A DNA stretch of 36,078 nt from Pseudomonadota bacterium. Its GTDB lineage: Bacteria; Pseudomonadota; Alphaproteobacteria; Rhizobiales; Rhizobiaceae. Position 1 is the stretch's first letter. Each line of letters begins with the position of its first letter. Shown one piece after another: positions 1-7,780 of this stretch. Location: contig JAEWHN010000377.1 of assembly GCA_023387775.1 (NCBI GenBank), positions 1 through 36,078 on the forward strand, written 5' to 3'. The translations under genes and the position numbers were made by a program. The notes under the pieces are model-generated. The model had not been told where the DNA came from and ran no database searches. It saw nothing but the letters and a program-made list of their open reading frames with translations.

Positions 1-3000
1 GGCGAGAGCCGCGGCGTGCTGACCCGCGCGCTGGAGGCCGACATCGCAAATATCGAAGGCCTGATCGCCAGCCAGACCCGCCGCCTGGAAGAAGGCCGCG
101 CCATGCTGGCCCGCACCCTGGAAGAAGACCTCCAGAAGCTGGCCGAGAGCCGCTCGGGCATCGACGGCCTCGTGGCCGGCCAGGTCGAGAAGCTGGCCGA
201 GGGTCGCGACATCCTCAGGCGCGCCCTGGAGGCCGACCTGCAGAAGCTGGCGGATTCGCGCTCGCAGATCGACGGACTGGTCGCTGCCCAGGTCGAGAAG
301 ATCGTTGAAGGCCGCACCGTCCTCACCCAGGCGCTTGAAGCCGACCTGCAGAAGGTTGCGGACAGCCGGTCGGGCATCGACGAAATCATCGCCGGCCAAA
401 TCGGCAGGCTCGCCGAAGGCCGGGATATGCTGACCCGCGCCCTCGACGACGACCTGACGCGTCTGGCCGAAACGCGCCGGGAGATCGACGACGCCGTCTC
501 CACACACATCCAGATCATCGCCGACAAGCGCATCGACATTTCCGAGGCCCTCGCCTCCGACGTGGAGAAGATCGAGGACGCCTTCCGCCGCCAGACCGGC
601 GTCATCGAAGAGCGCACCAGCACCATGGAACGCGCCCTGACCATGGGCGTGGACAACGTCCGAACAGTGCTCGAGAACAGCGCCGTGGTGGTTGCCGGCT
701 CGCTGCGCGAGAAGGTCATGGAGGTTACCGCGGCTCTCAACGAGGAGGCCGGCCGGGCCTTCACCGATGCCGACCGCCAGATCGCGGCGCGCGCCGAACA
801 GACCGCAGCCGCCCTGCTCGCACGCGCCAACGACATCACCCGCGCCTTCGAGGAGGCTGACACTCGCCTCGCCGCCCGCGCCCAGGAAACGTCCGGAACG
901 CTCATTGCGCGCGCCGAAGAGACGGCCGAGGCAATCGCGGCCCGCGCCGGCGATCTCGTCCGCACGTTCGACGATGCCGACCAGAAGCTGGTGGCTCGTG
1001 CCATCGAAACCGCAAACTCGCTGGCGACACGCGCCGGCGACATTCTGCGCAACTTCGAGGACGCCGATCACCGCCTCGGCCAGCGCATCGGCGAATCGGC
1101 CGAGGCGCTTGCCGCCCGCGCCGCTGAGCTCGGCCGCATCTTCGACGCAGCCGACCAGCAATTCATCTCGCGTATCTCCGACGGTGCGACCACGCTGGGC
1201 GCACGGGCTGTGGAAATCGTCAGGAACTTCGAAGCAGCCGACGAGCGGTTGGCGGCCCGCGTCAACGAGACGGCTGACGCCCTTGCCGGCCGCGCGGCGG
1301 AGATCGGACAGGTTTTCGAGAACGCCGATCAGCGCATTGCCGCCCGCGTCAACGCCAGCGCCGATGCGCTGGTGGGGCGGGCCTCGGAAATCGGCCAGCT
1401 CTTCGAAAGCGCAGACCAGAAAATCGCCGCCCGCATCAACGAAAGCGCCGAATCGCTTGCCGGACGCGCTTCGGAAATCGGGCAGATCTTCGAGAATGCA
1501 GATCAGCGCATCGCGGCTCGCATCGCCGAAGGTGCCACGGTCATCGGCTCGCAGGTCTCCGGCGTTGCAGACGCCCTTGCCGATACCGAGCAGCGCGTTG
1601 TGGCCCGCGCGCAGCAGACGGCCGCCGAACTGGACGCACGCACCAAGGCGATCGAAGAGACGCTCTCGGGCGCAGACCAGCGCTTCGCTTCGGGCATCAA
1701 CCGGGCGGCCGCACGCGTGGACGAACATGTGGCGCGGGCGGAAGACCGCCTCGCCGCAAGCGCCGAAACGGTTGGCCAGAAGCTCAACGAGCAGGTTTCG
1801 CAGGCAGAGGCCCAACTGGTCGCGCGTGCCAACACCATTGCGGACACCTTCACCGCCGTGGGGCAGCACATCGGCCAGAGCACCAATGAGGCGGCACGGA
1901 CCATCGGCGCCAACACCCGCGAACTCAACGCGATGCTTGCAGAGCGCTCGGCCGAGATCGGCAAGATCCTGGACGAGAACGCACGCCCGCTGGTGGACCG
2001 CCTGGCCGAAAGCGGCAACGAGCTGCAGCGCGGCCTGGAGCACGCCACGCAGCGCGCCACCGAACGCCTGCGTGCCGAGAATGCAGCCCTGGTCAACGCG
2101 CTCGCCACCCGTACAGCGGAGACGCTGTCGGCAGTGGAAGGCGCCCGCAGTTCGCTGGCCGATGGCGTCGGCGACCTGATCGGCAGGCTTTCGGATTCCA
2201 GCGCGCAGCTCAACGAGCTCATCGAACGCGCGGCCACCAACCTCGCCAATGTCGACGAACGTCTCGTCGGCAGCACGCAGAGCTTCGCCGCGACCACCGA
2301 AAAGGCGGCGCAGACCTTCGCAAGCTCGGCTCGGCTGATTGACTCCAACACCGGCCGCCTCGCCGACCTGTCTTCGAACACGCTGAAGGAAGTGGCGTCG
2401 ATTGCAACGCGCTTCGACGAGCACGGCCGTCTCCTGTCGAGCGCATCCGAACTGCTCGGTGCGGCCCAGAACAACCTGGAGCACACGCTGGGGCGGCAAT
2501 CCTCGCTGGACGACCTGGCTGTCGGCCTGGTCAAGAAGTCAGAGGATCTCGAACGCGTCATGCGCTCGTTCGAAGACCTCGTCGGCAAGGCGCTGGAGAA
2601 GGCGGAAGGCCGCACCATCGCCTCCACCGACAAGATCCGCAACGCCATCACCGAAGTCGTCGAGTCGGCCACCAAGCGCTTCGCCGACGCCACCGAGGAG
2701 ATGCGCCGCACGGCCAGCTCCATCAAGACCGACCTCGACGCGACCCGCGCCGAGCTGAAGCAGGGCGTGCTCGAAATGCCGGAGGAGGCGAAGCAGTCGA
2801 CAACCGCGATGCGCCGCGCCGTGAGCGAGCAGATCAAGGCGCTGAAGGAACTGTCGGACATCGTCGCAAAGTCCGGCCGCACGATGGACGTTGGCGAACG
2901 TGCACCTCAGCCGCGGCCCGCCGAGCCGGCACGCCGTCCGGCTGCGCCCCAGCCCTCGCAGGCGGGCGACCTTGCGCTGCGCGGCACGCTGGATGTCGAT

Positions 3001-3492
3001 ACCGCGGCACGTCCGCGCGAAGGCGCACGCAGCCAGCCCGGCGGATGGGTTCGCGACCTGCTGACCGGCGCGTCGCGCGAGGACAGCATGCGCAAGGCTG
3101 CGGTCGCCGATGCCCCCCGCCCTGCCGCGCCCGCGCGGTCGCCGGCCCATGTCGTCGAGTCGCTGAATTCGCTCTCGGTCGACATTGCGCGCGCCATCGA
3201 TCATGACGCCTCGATCGAGCTGTGGAACCGCTATCGCCGTGGCGAACGCGACGTCTTCACGCGCCGCCTCTACACGCTGAAGGGGCAGCAGACTTTCGAC
3301 GAGATCCGCCGCAAGTACCAGGCCGACGGCGAGTTCCGTGCCGCCGTGGATCGCTACTGCGACGATTTCGAGAAGCTGCTGAAGGACGTGTCGCGCAACG
3401 ACCAGGATAACGTCATGTCGCAGACCTATCTGTCGTCAGACACCGGCAAGGTCTACACCATGCTGGCTCACGCAAGCGGGCGCCTGCGGTAA
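1..3492 (+). CDS. Giant coiled-coil repeat protein, probable growth-pole ring (GPR) homolog, 5' truncated
   Basis: The frame is open from base 1, so the true start lies upstream; a GTG at 16 is only an internal codon. The visible 1163 residues are almost entirely Ala/Glu/Arg-rich helix without membrane segments. From the left come 36-residue repeats (nt 118-549), then 29-residue repeats (nt 946-1554), then less regular helix to about nt 2870, a Pro/Ala/Arg-rich linker (about nt 2890-3150), and a compact C-terminal region (about nt 3150-3489) rich in Tyr, Arg and Asp. Rhizobiales carry one such protein of roughly 2000 residues with apolipoprotein-like repeats; in Agrobacterium it is GPR, which forms a ring at the growing pole. 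Assignment to GPR rests on size, repeat character and taxon, so it is an inference. Another large kinesin/SMC-like helical protein is possible, but no ATP-binding motif is present in this part. Confidence 0.75.
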   Translation, partial: GESRGVLTRALEADIANIEGLIASQTRRLEEGRAMLARTLEEDLQKLAESRSGIDGLVAGQVEKLAEGRDILRRALEADLQKLADSRSQIDGLVAAQVEKIVEGRTVLTQALEADLQKVADSRSGIDEIIAGQIGRLAEGRDMLTRALDDDLTRLAETRREIDDAVSTHIQIIADKRIDISEALASDVEKIEDAFRRQTGVIEERTSTMERALTMGVDNVRTVLENSAVVVAGSLREKVMEVTAALNEEAGRAFTDADRQIAARAEQTAAALLARANDITRAFEEADTRLAARAQETSGTLIARAEETAEAIAARAGDLVRTFDDADQKLVARAIETANSLATRAGDILRNFEDADHRLGQRIGESAEALAARAAELGRIFDAADQQFISRISDGATTLGARAVEIVRNFEAADERLAARVNETADALAGRAAEIGQVFENADQRIAARVNASADALVGRASEIGQLFESADQKIAARINESAESLAGRASEIGQIFENADQRIAARIAEGATVIGSQVSGVADALADTEQRVVARAQQTAAELDARTKAIEETLSGADQRFASGINRAAARVDEHVARAEDRLAASAETVGQKLNEQVSQAEAQLVARANTIADTFTAVGQHIGQSTNEAARTIGANTRELNAMLAERSAEIGKILDENARPLVDRLAESGNELQRGLEHATQRATERLRAENAALVNALATRTAETLSAVEGARSSLADGVGDLIGRLSDSSAQLNELIERAATNLANVDERLVGSTQSFAATTEKAAQTFASSARLIDSNTGRLADLSSNTLKEVASIATRFDEHGRLLSSASELLGAAQNNLEHTLGRQSSLDDLAVGLVKKSEDLERVMRSFEDLVGKALEKAEGRTIASTDKIRNAITEVVESATKRFADATEEMRRTASSIKTDLDATRAELKQGVLEMPEEAKQSTTAMRRAVSEQIKALKELSDIVAKSGRTMDVGERAPQPRPAEPARRPAAPQPSQAGDLALRGTLDVDTAARPREGARSQPGGWVRDLLTGASREDSMRKAAVADAPRPAAPARSPAHVVESLNSLSVDIARAIDHDASIELWNRYRRGERDVFTRRLYTLKGQQTFDEIRRKYQADGEFRAAVDRYCDDFEKLLKDVSRNDQDNVMSQTYLSSDTGKVYTMLAHASGRLR
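118..549 (+). repeat. Four tandem 108-bp (36-residue) coding repeats
   Basis: Units begin at 118, 226, 334 and 442. Each starts with Leu-Glu/Asp-x-Asp-Leu and carries the pattern LAxSRSxID in its first half and an EGRxxLxxA ending. The first three are close copies; the fourth has diverged. They are flanked on both sides by a related 29-residue unit (31-117 and 550-636), that is, the same unit shortened by seven residues. Confidence 0.85.
946..1554 (+). repeat. Seven tandem 87-bp (29-residue) coding repeats
   Basis: Units begin at 946, 1033, 1120, 1207, 1294, 1381 and 1468. The consensus is A-x-E/D-I-x-x-x-F-E-x-A-D-x-R/K-I-A-A-R-x-x-E-x-A-x-x-L-A-x-R, with an invariant Phe at position 8 and Asp at 12. 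A further unit at 826-912 is separated from the array by an 11-residue insert. The DNA copies are diverged, so the repeat is maintained at protein level and is not a recent duplication. Confidence 0.88.
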
Positions 3493-3514
3493 GCGGCGGA
3501 CCATCGGAAAAAGG

Positions 3515-3540
3515 AAAAGGCGGGAAATTCCCGCCTTTTT
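3515..3540. terminator. Bidirectional Rho-independent terminator
   Basis: A palindrome GGCGGGAA-A-TTCCCGCC (3519-3535) is preceded by AAAA and followed by TTTTT. It lies 22 bp after the stop of the giant repeat protein and about 80 bp beyond the stop of the convergent lipoprotein gene. The A-run on the left gives a U-run on the minus strand, so it can serve both. Confidence 0.9.
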
Positions 3541-3622
3541 CTTTGCCTGCTAATTGTTTGTGAAACTTGCTTCGGGCGCCACTGCCACCTGGCCGGTCGA
3601 CGTGACTAACTCCGGACTGCTG

Positions 3623-4219
3623 TCAGATCGTCGAACTGGTCCACTTGACGATTTCGAGCGCGACTTCGCCAAAGGCACGGTCCAGACCGCGCATATAGGA
3701 ATCGTTGCCGCTGCCGGAAACCGGCGAGGTGGCGCTGAAGCTGCGCGACGCGCGCACCTCGCCGTTGCGATCGTTGAGCAGGCGCACGAAAAGCTCGACA
3801 TCCGCACTGCGGCTTCCGTCGACATAGACTTCGAAGGCGCGCAGCTCGGCAATGACCTGGTAGTCGATCGCAAGCCCCTCGCCCGGCAGGCCGACGCCAG
3901 CAAAGGCGCCCGAACGCTGGAAGGTCTCGGCCAGTCTCGCTTGAACGACGCGCGGCAGCCGGTCGGCCCACTGCGCCCCCTTCAGATATTCGATGACGCC
4001 CGACTTGCGCTTGATGACGATGTTCTGGCCGTCCAGCATCTTGAGTGCGGGCGGCTCGGCGATGAGTATCTGCAAGCGCCGGCGTGCATGCTTCGCCTCG
4101 GCCGCCGGGGCCGACAGCTCGTAGGTGTCGAGTGGCTCGGGCTTGGCGCCCAGCAGGGCGCAACCCGACAGCGACAATGCGACAAAGGCAATGCCCGACA
4201 TCAATTGAAGCGTTTTCAC
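3623..4219 (-). CDS. ABC-type transport auxiliary lipoprotein (PqiC/DUF330-like)
   Basis: The 198-residue product begins with a lipoprotein signal: a hydrophobic segment at residues 7-18 and a lipobox LSGC at 17-20, so Cys20 should be lipidated. The mature part matches the ABC-transport auxiliary lipoprotein family: an early 'LDTYEL' strand, then 'ILIAEPPALKMLDGQNIV', then 'WADRLPRVVQARLAETFQ'. Family members partner MCE transporters at the outer membrane, as PqiC does with PqiAB. It is the last gene of the operon, 91 bp after the MCE gene. Inference: it is the outer-membrane-side partner of this transporter, replacing the soluble MlaC and lipoprotein MlaA of E. coli, which have no gene here. 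The stop is followed by the bidirectional terminator at 3515-3540. Confidence 0.88.
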   Translation of the reverse strand: MKTLQLMSGIAFVALSLSGCALLGAKPEPLDTYELSAPAAEAKHARRRLQILIAEPPALKMLDGQNIVIKRKSGVIEYLKGAQWADRLPRVVQARLAETFQRSGAFAGVGLPGEGLAIDYQVIAELRAFEVYVDGSRSADVELFVRLLNDRNGEVRASRSFSATSPVSGSGNDSYMRGLDRAFGEVALEIVKWTSSTI

Positions 4220-4310
4220 CGCAAATCCGTCCCCAAGATCCCAGCTTGCACGAAGCTGGCGGTCATTCCCTCACCCTAGAACGCCTTCTTCGAATGGGCG
4301 TCCGTCAATG

Positions 4311-5684
4311 TCAACGCCGCGCGCGTCCGTCGTATTCGCGGACGGTTCCCTCTCCACCCGTAAGGATGCGCTGCGGGTTGCGTTCCAGATCCGTAATCGC
4401 CTGCTCTATCCGGTTTATCGACCGGCGGCCGTCGCGCACGAAAGACTCCACGTCACGCAAGCCGGGTCCCGTAAACTGCTGAAGGCCGCTCAAAATCGTG
4501 CCCAGGCGCGCATTGAGGGTGTCGGCAACCTGACGGAAGGCCTTCAGCGTGTCGCGGGCCTCGGCCATCATACCCTCCGTCTGGCCGGACCCCAGCAGCT
4601 TGTCCACCTTGGCCAATATGCCATCGACCCGCACGGAGGCCGCGTTGAGGCGATGCGCCAGTTCCGTCGCGTCGCCGATCATGCGATCGATATCGCCGGA
4701 GCGGCCCCTGAACTTCTCGGTGACTTTCGCAACGTCGCTTGCCGCGCTCTTGGCATCGCGGCTCGCTGACTCGATGTTGCCGAGCGTGGTGCGCACCGTC
4801 TCCGGATTGACGCTATCGAGAATGCCGTCGACCTTGTTCAGGGTATTGGTGCCCCGTTCGGCAAAGGTGTTGATCGAGCCGACGGCTTTCTGAGCCCCTG
4901 CAATGATCCTGTCGAATTCCTTCGTGTTCTCGCTCAGATCACGGGTGACCTTCTGAACATTGGTGACGATCTGCGAAACCTTGTCCTTGTCCACCGCCTT
5001 GAGCAGGTCTTCCGCCGCCTTCAGGGTGCTGTCCAGCCTTCCCGAGACGCCCACCAGTTCCTCGGAGAGCTTGCTGACGCTCGAAAGGAACCTGTCCACG
5101 CCTTCGGCATTGCGGCCAAGGGCGTTGGAGAACTTTTCGACATTGGAAACCGTGTGGGTGAGCGGCACGCGAACGTCGCTCACAAAGCCTTCCAGCTGGC
5201 TGAGCAGAGTATCGGCGCGCTTGAATATGTCCTGCGCCGTCTGCAGCAAGTTGGTCACGGCGGAGGGGCTGGCGGTAATCTCCGCGACCTTGCCCTGCGA
5301 CTCGGCTTCTTCGAACAGATTTACCTCGTGCGGATTGCCGCCCTTGAGCTCGATGTTCGCCTGGCCCGTAAGGCCGGTGAGGCCGATATCGGCCTGAGTG
5401 GACTTGGTGATCGGGGTCAGACGATCGATCTCGGTGTCGGCGATCGCCACGCTCGGGTTCTCGACATCGATGAAGACCCGCCGTACATCGCCAACCTTCA
5501 CGCCGTTGAACAGCACGGCGCTGCCGCGCCCCAGGCCTGAAGCCGAACCCGGAATGCGCACGCGCAACATCGCGGTCTCGCCCCTCTCGCCGATCGCCGC
5601 GGTCCAGTAGACGAAGGCGAAAGCGGACAGGATCGCAAGGAGCGTGAAAATTCCGACGATTACGTAGTTGGCTCTGGTTTCCAT
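4311..5684 (-). CDS. MCE (MlaD-family) lipid-transport substrate-binding protein
   Basis: This 457-residue protein has an N-terminal membrane anchor (residues about 7-27, IVGIFTLLAILSAFAFVYW), a single MCE domain (about 38-118, with 'PGSASGLGRGSAVLFNGVKV') and a long helical tail of some 300 residues. It is much longer than E. coli MlaD (about 180 residues), and the tail could extend into the periplasm as in longer MCE proteins. MCE proteins form hexameric rings that carry phospholipid between the membranes. The gene starts 14 bp after the ATPase stop, so the two are probably co-translated. The Ser/Asp/Lys-rich tail has no recognisable second MCE domain. Family assignment is secure; the direction of lipid transport is not visible in the sequence. 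Confidence 0.92.
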   Translation of the reverse strand: METRANYVIVGIFTLLAILSAFAFVYWTAAIGERGETAMLRVRIPGSASGLGRGSAVLFNGVKVGDVRRVFIDVENPSVAIADTEIDRLTPITKSTQADIGLTGLTGQANIELKGGNPHEVNLFEEAESQGKVAEITASPSAVTNLLQTAQDIFKRADTLLSQLEGFVSDVRVPLTHTVSNVEKFSNALGRNAEGVDRFLSSVSKLSEELVGVSGRLDSTLKAAEDLLKAVDKDKVSQIVTNVQKVTRDLSENTKEFDRIIAGAQKAVGSINTFAERGTNTLNKVDGILDSVNPETVRTTLGNIESASRDAKSAASDVAKVTEKFRGRSGDIDRMIGDATELAHRLNAASVRVDGILAKVDKLLGSGQTEGMMAEARDTLKAFRQVADTLNARLGTILSGLQQFTGPGLRDVESFVRDGRRSINRIEQAITDLERNPQRILTGGEGTVREYDGRARR

Positions 5685-5698
5685 TCGCGACTTTTATT

Positions 5699-6517
5699 CT
5701 ATCTCCTGGCCGACAGATCGATGTGCCGCGCGCGCTTGCCGCGGAAATAAGACTTCACCCACGGCTCCTCGCTGGCAAGCATGTTTTCGATCGTGCCTTC
5801 AATGAGCACTCTTTTCTTGCCGAGAACGGCAATTCGGTCACACACGGTGAACAGGCTATCGAGATCGTGTGTCACCATGTAGACGGTCAGCCCCAGCGTG
5901 TCCCGCAGCTTGGACACGAGTTCGTCGAAATCGGCCGCGCCGATAGGGTCCAGGCCCGAGGTCGGCTCGTCGAGGAATACGAGGTCCGGGTCAAGCGCCA
6001 GGGCGCGAGCCAGCGCCGCACGCTTGATCATGCCGCCCGACAGTTCCGAGGGGAACTTTTCGGCCGCATCGCGTGGAAGACCCACCAGTTCCACCTTCAG
6101 GAGCGCCAGTTCGTCCATCAGCTTCTTGGGCAGGTCCAGATACTCGCGCATCGGAACCTGGACATTTTCCCGCACGGTCAGCGAGGAAAACAGCGCGCCA
6201 TGCTGGAAAAGAACGCCAAGGCGCATGTCCAGCCGCATCCGCTCCATGTCGGTGGCCTCATCGACATCCAGCCCGAAGAGCCTGATCGTGCCGGCGCGCT
6301 TCTTGGTCAGGCCGAGAACGGTGCGCAGGAGAACCGATTTGCCGCTGCCGGACGCGCCGACGAAACCGAGGATCTCGCCGCGCCGTATGTCCAGGGAAAG
6401 GTTCTCGAGCACGATGTTGTCGCCGAAACCGACCGTGACGCCATGTGCCTCCAGAACGATCTCGCCTTCCGGGCGGGCATATCCGTTCACCTGGTCTCTA
6501 GTCGTTTCGATGACCAT
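5699..6517 (-). CDS. MCE-transporter ATP-binding protein (MlaF-like)
   Basis: The 272-residue product is a single ABC ATPase domain: Walker A GASGSGKS (54-61), Q-loop near Gln105, signature LSGGM (159-163), Walker B LVFLDEP (179-185) and switch His217. The signature reads 'LSGGMIKRAALARAL', the form typical of MlaF-type ATPases. The reading frame stays open upstream to 6847, but the ATG at 6517 is preferred: it lies 11 bp after the permease stop, and the upstream extension is an out-of-frame translation of the permease gene. It should power the STAS-permease encoded just upstream and pass lipid to or from the MCE protein downstream. Confidence 0.94.
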   Translation of the reverse strand: MVIETTRDQVNGYARPEGEIVLEAHGVTVGFGDNIVLENLSLDIRRGEILGFVGASGSGKSVLLRTVLGLTKKRAGTIRLFGLDVDEATDMERMRLDMRLGVLFQHGALFSSLTVRENVQVPMREYLDLPKKLMDELALLKVELVGLPRDAAEKFPSELSGGMIKRAALARALALDPDLVFLDEPTSGLDPIGAADFDELVSKLRDTLGLTVYMVTHDLDSLFTVCDRIAVLGKKRVLIEGTIENMLASEEPWVKSYFRGKRARHIDLSARR

Positions 6518-6528
6518 CGCCGCTCGCC

Positions 6529-7704
6529 TCAGAAGTTGATCGAAGCGAAGAAGATGGCGAATGCGCCATCCATGATGATGACGACGAAGATCGCCTTCAC
6601 CACCGAAGCAGTCACGTGGCGCCCGAGCGATTCGGCGCTGCCGCCGACCTTCAGCCCCTCCACGGAGGCAAGAATGCCGATGACCATGGCCATGAAGGGC
6701 GCCTTGATCAGCCCGGAAAAAATCGTGCTTAGGCTTATGCCAACCCGCAACCGGTCGAGAAATGCGGTCGGCGTGATGTTGGAATAGAACCACGAGATCA
6801 CGATCGCGCCGCCGAGTGCGGCGAAATTGGCAATCACGGCCAGGCATGGCAGCGCGATAACCAGCGCAACAAGCCGCGGAAAAACCAGCACCCCGACAGG
6901 ATTGAGCCCGATGACCTTGAGCGCGTCGACCTCCTCGCGCATCTTCATCGAGCCGATCTCGGCGGTGATGGCGCTGCCGGAACGGCCTGCCAGCATGATC
7001 GCCGTCATCAGCACGCCGAGTTCGCGCAGGATCAGGATGCCGACCAGGTCGACGACGAAGATGTCGGCGCCGAAATAGCGAAGCTGGTAGGCGCCCTGCT
7101 GGGCCACGATGCCGCCGACGATCGCCGACATCAGCACCACGACCGGCACTGCGCCCACGCCCATGCGGTCGATCTGGTGAAAGATCGCGGCAAGATTGAC
7201 GGCGTGGCCGCGGCCGAGCTTCATCTGAGCACCGCGAATGGTGGAGCCCAGGATGTTCATTGAGGCGAGAAAGTCGTCGCGGATCGTGTAGACCGTGCGC
7301 CCGATCGCCTCCAGAGAGGCTATGACGAGGCCGGGCGGTCTGGGTCGCTCCACCTCCCCGCCCCGCCGCGAGGCATCGCGCACGGCACCGAGAAGGATGG
7401 CCGCCTCTTCGCTCTCGCCGGTCAGCCTGACCTCGGCATTGCGCGTCTCCCGCGCAGCGATCAGCCTTTCAAGCAGCCAGGCGCCGGCAGTGTCGATCTT
7501 TTCGACCCCTGCAAGGTCGAGTACCACGGGCTCGCTGTCCCTACGTGTTTCGAGGCGGCGCATTTCAGCATCGACCAGCGCGACCGTTCGCGTTGTCCAG
7601 GTGCCCGACAAGACATAGGCGCGCACGCCGTCATGCTGCGCCTCGCCGATGAAGGGCGGCTGCTCTTTTGCGGTTTTCGCTTCGTGGGCAGCATTGATAG
7701 TCAT
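6529..7704 (-). CDS. STAS-domain-fused MlaE-family permease
   Basis: The 391-residue product has an N-terminal STAS domain (about 20-115, with 'VVLDLAGVEKIDTAGAWLL') joined to an MlaE permease domain (about 130-391, with 'IGSMKMREEVDALKVIGLNP' and five or so membrane segments). In E. coli these parts are separate proteins, MlaB and MlaE; here one gene supplies both. It is the first gene of the four-gene lipid-transport operon and is transcribed away from the epimerase gene, with only 76 bp between the two start codons. The ATG at 7704 lies inside a short palindrome (7703-7717), which may control it. Confidence 0.94.
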   Translation of the reverse strand: MTINAAHEAKTAKEQPPFIGEAQHDGVRAYVLSGTWTTRTVALVDAEMRRLETRRDSEPVVLDLAGVEKIDTAGAWLLERLIAARETRNAEVRLTGESEEAAILLGAVRDASRRGGEVERPRPPGLVIASLEAIGRTVYTIRDDFLASMNILGSTIRGAQMKLGRGHAVNLAAIFHQIDRMGVGAVPVVVLMSAIVGGIVAQQGAYQLRYFGADIFVVDLVGILILRELGVLMTAIMLAGRSGSAITAEIGSMKMREEVDALKVIGLNPVGVLVFPRLVALVIALPCLAVIANFAALGGAIVISWFYSNITPTAFLDRLRVGISLSTIFSGLIKAPFMAMVIGILASVEGLKVGGSAESLGRHVTASVVKAIFVVIIMDGAFAIFFASINF

Positions 7705-7717
7705 GACAGCTTGTCAT
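7703..7717. promoter_or_regulatory. Palindrome ATGACA-N3-TGTCAT in the divergent start region
   Basis: A perfect 6+3+6 inverted repeat covers the start codon of the STAS-permease gene and lies about 65 bp upstream of the epimerase start. Additional GTCA half-motifs follow at about 7723-7727 and 7737-7741. This geometry suits a dimeric repressor, but no regulator gene is adjacent and a chance match cannot be excluded. Confidence 0.35.
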
Positions 7718-7780
7718 ATCCCGTCATCGAGGCTCTGTCACTTTTTCACCTTTGCTACTCGAAGAGTTTGGAGAAAAAAC

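Noticed and set aside
826..1554. DNA-level tandem repeat as a CRISPR or minisatellite
   Set aside because: Units are contiguous, diverged at synonymous sites and in frame, so this is a protein repeat without spacers.
692..2882. Long open frames overlapping the giant repeat protein (for example 692-2179 + and 1503-2882 -)
   Set aside because: They are Arg/Pro/Ser-rich frame shadows caused by high GC at third positions of the real gene; none has a recognisable domain or ribosome site.
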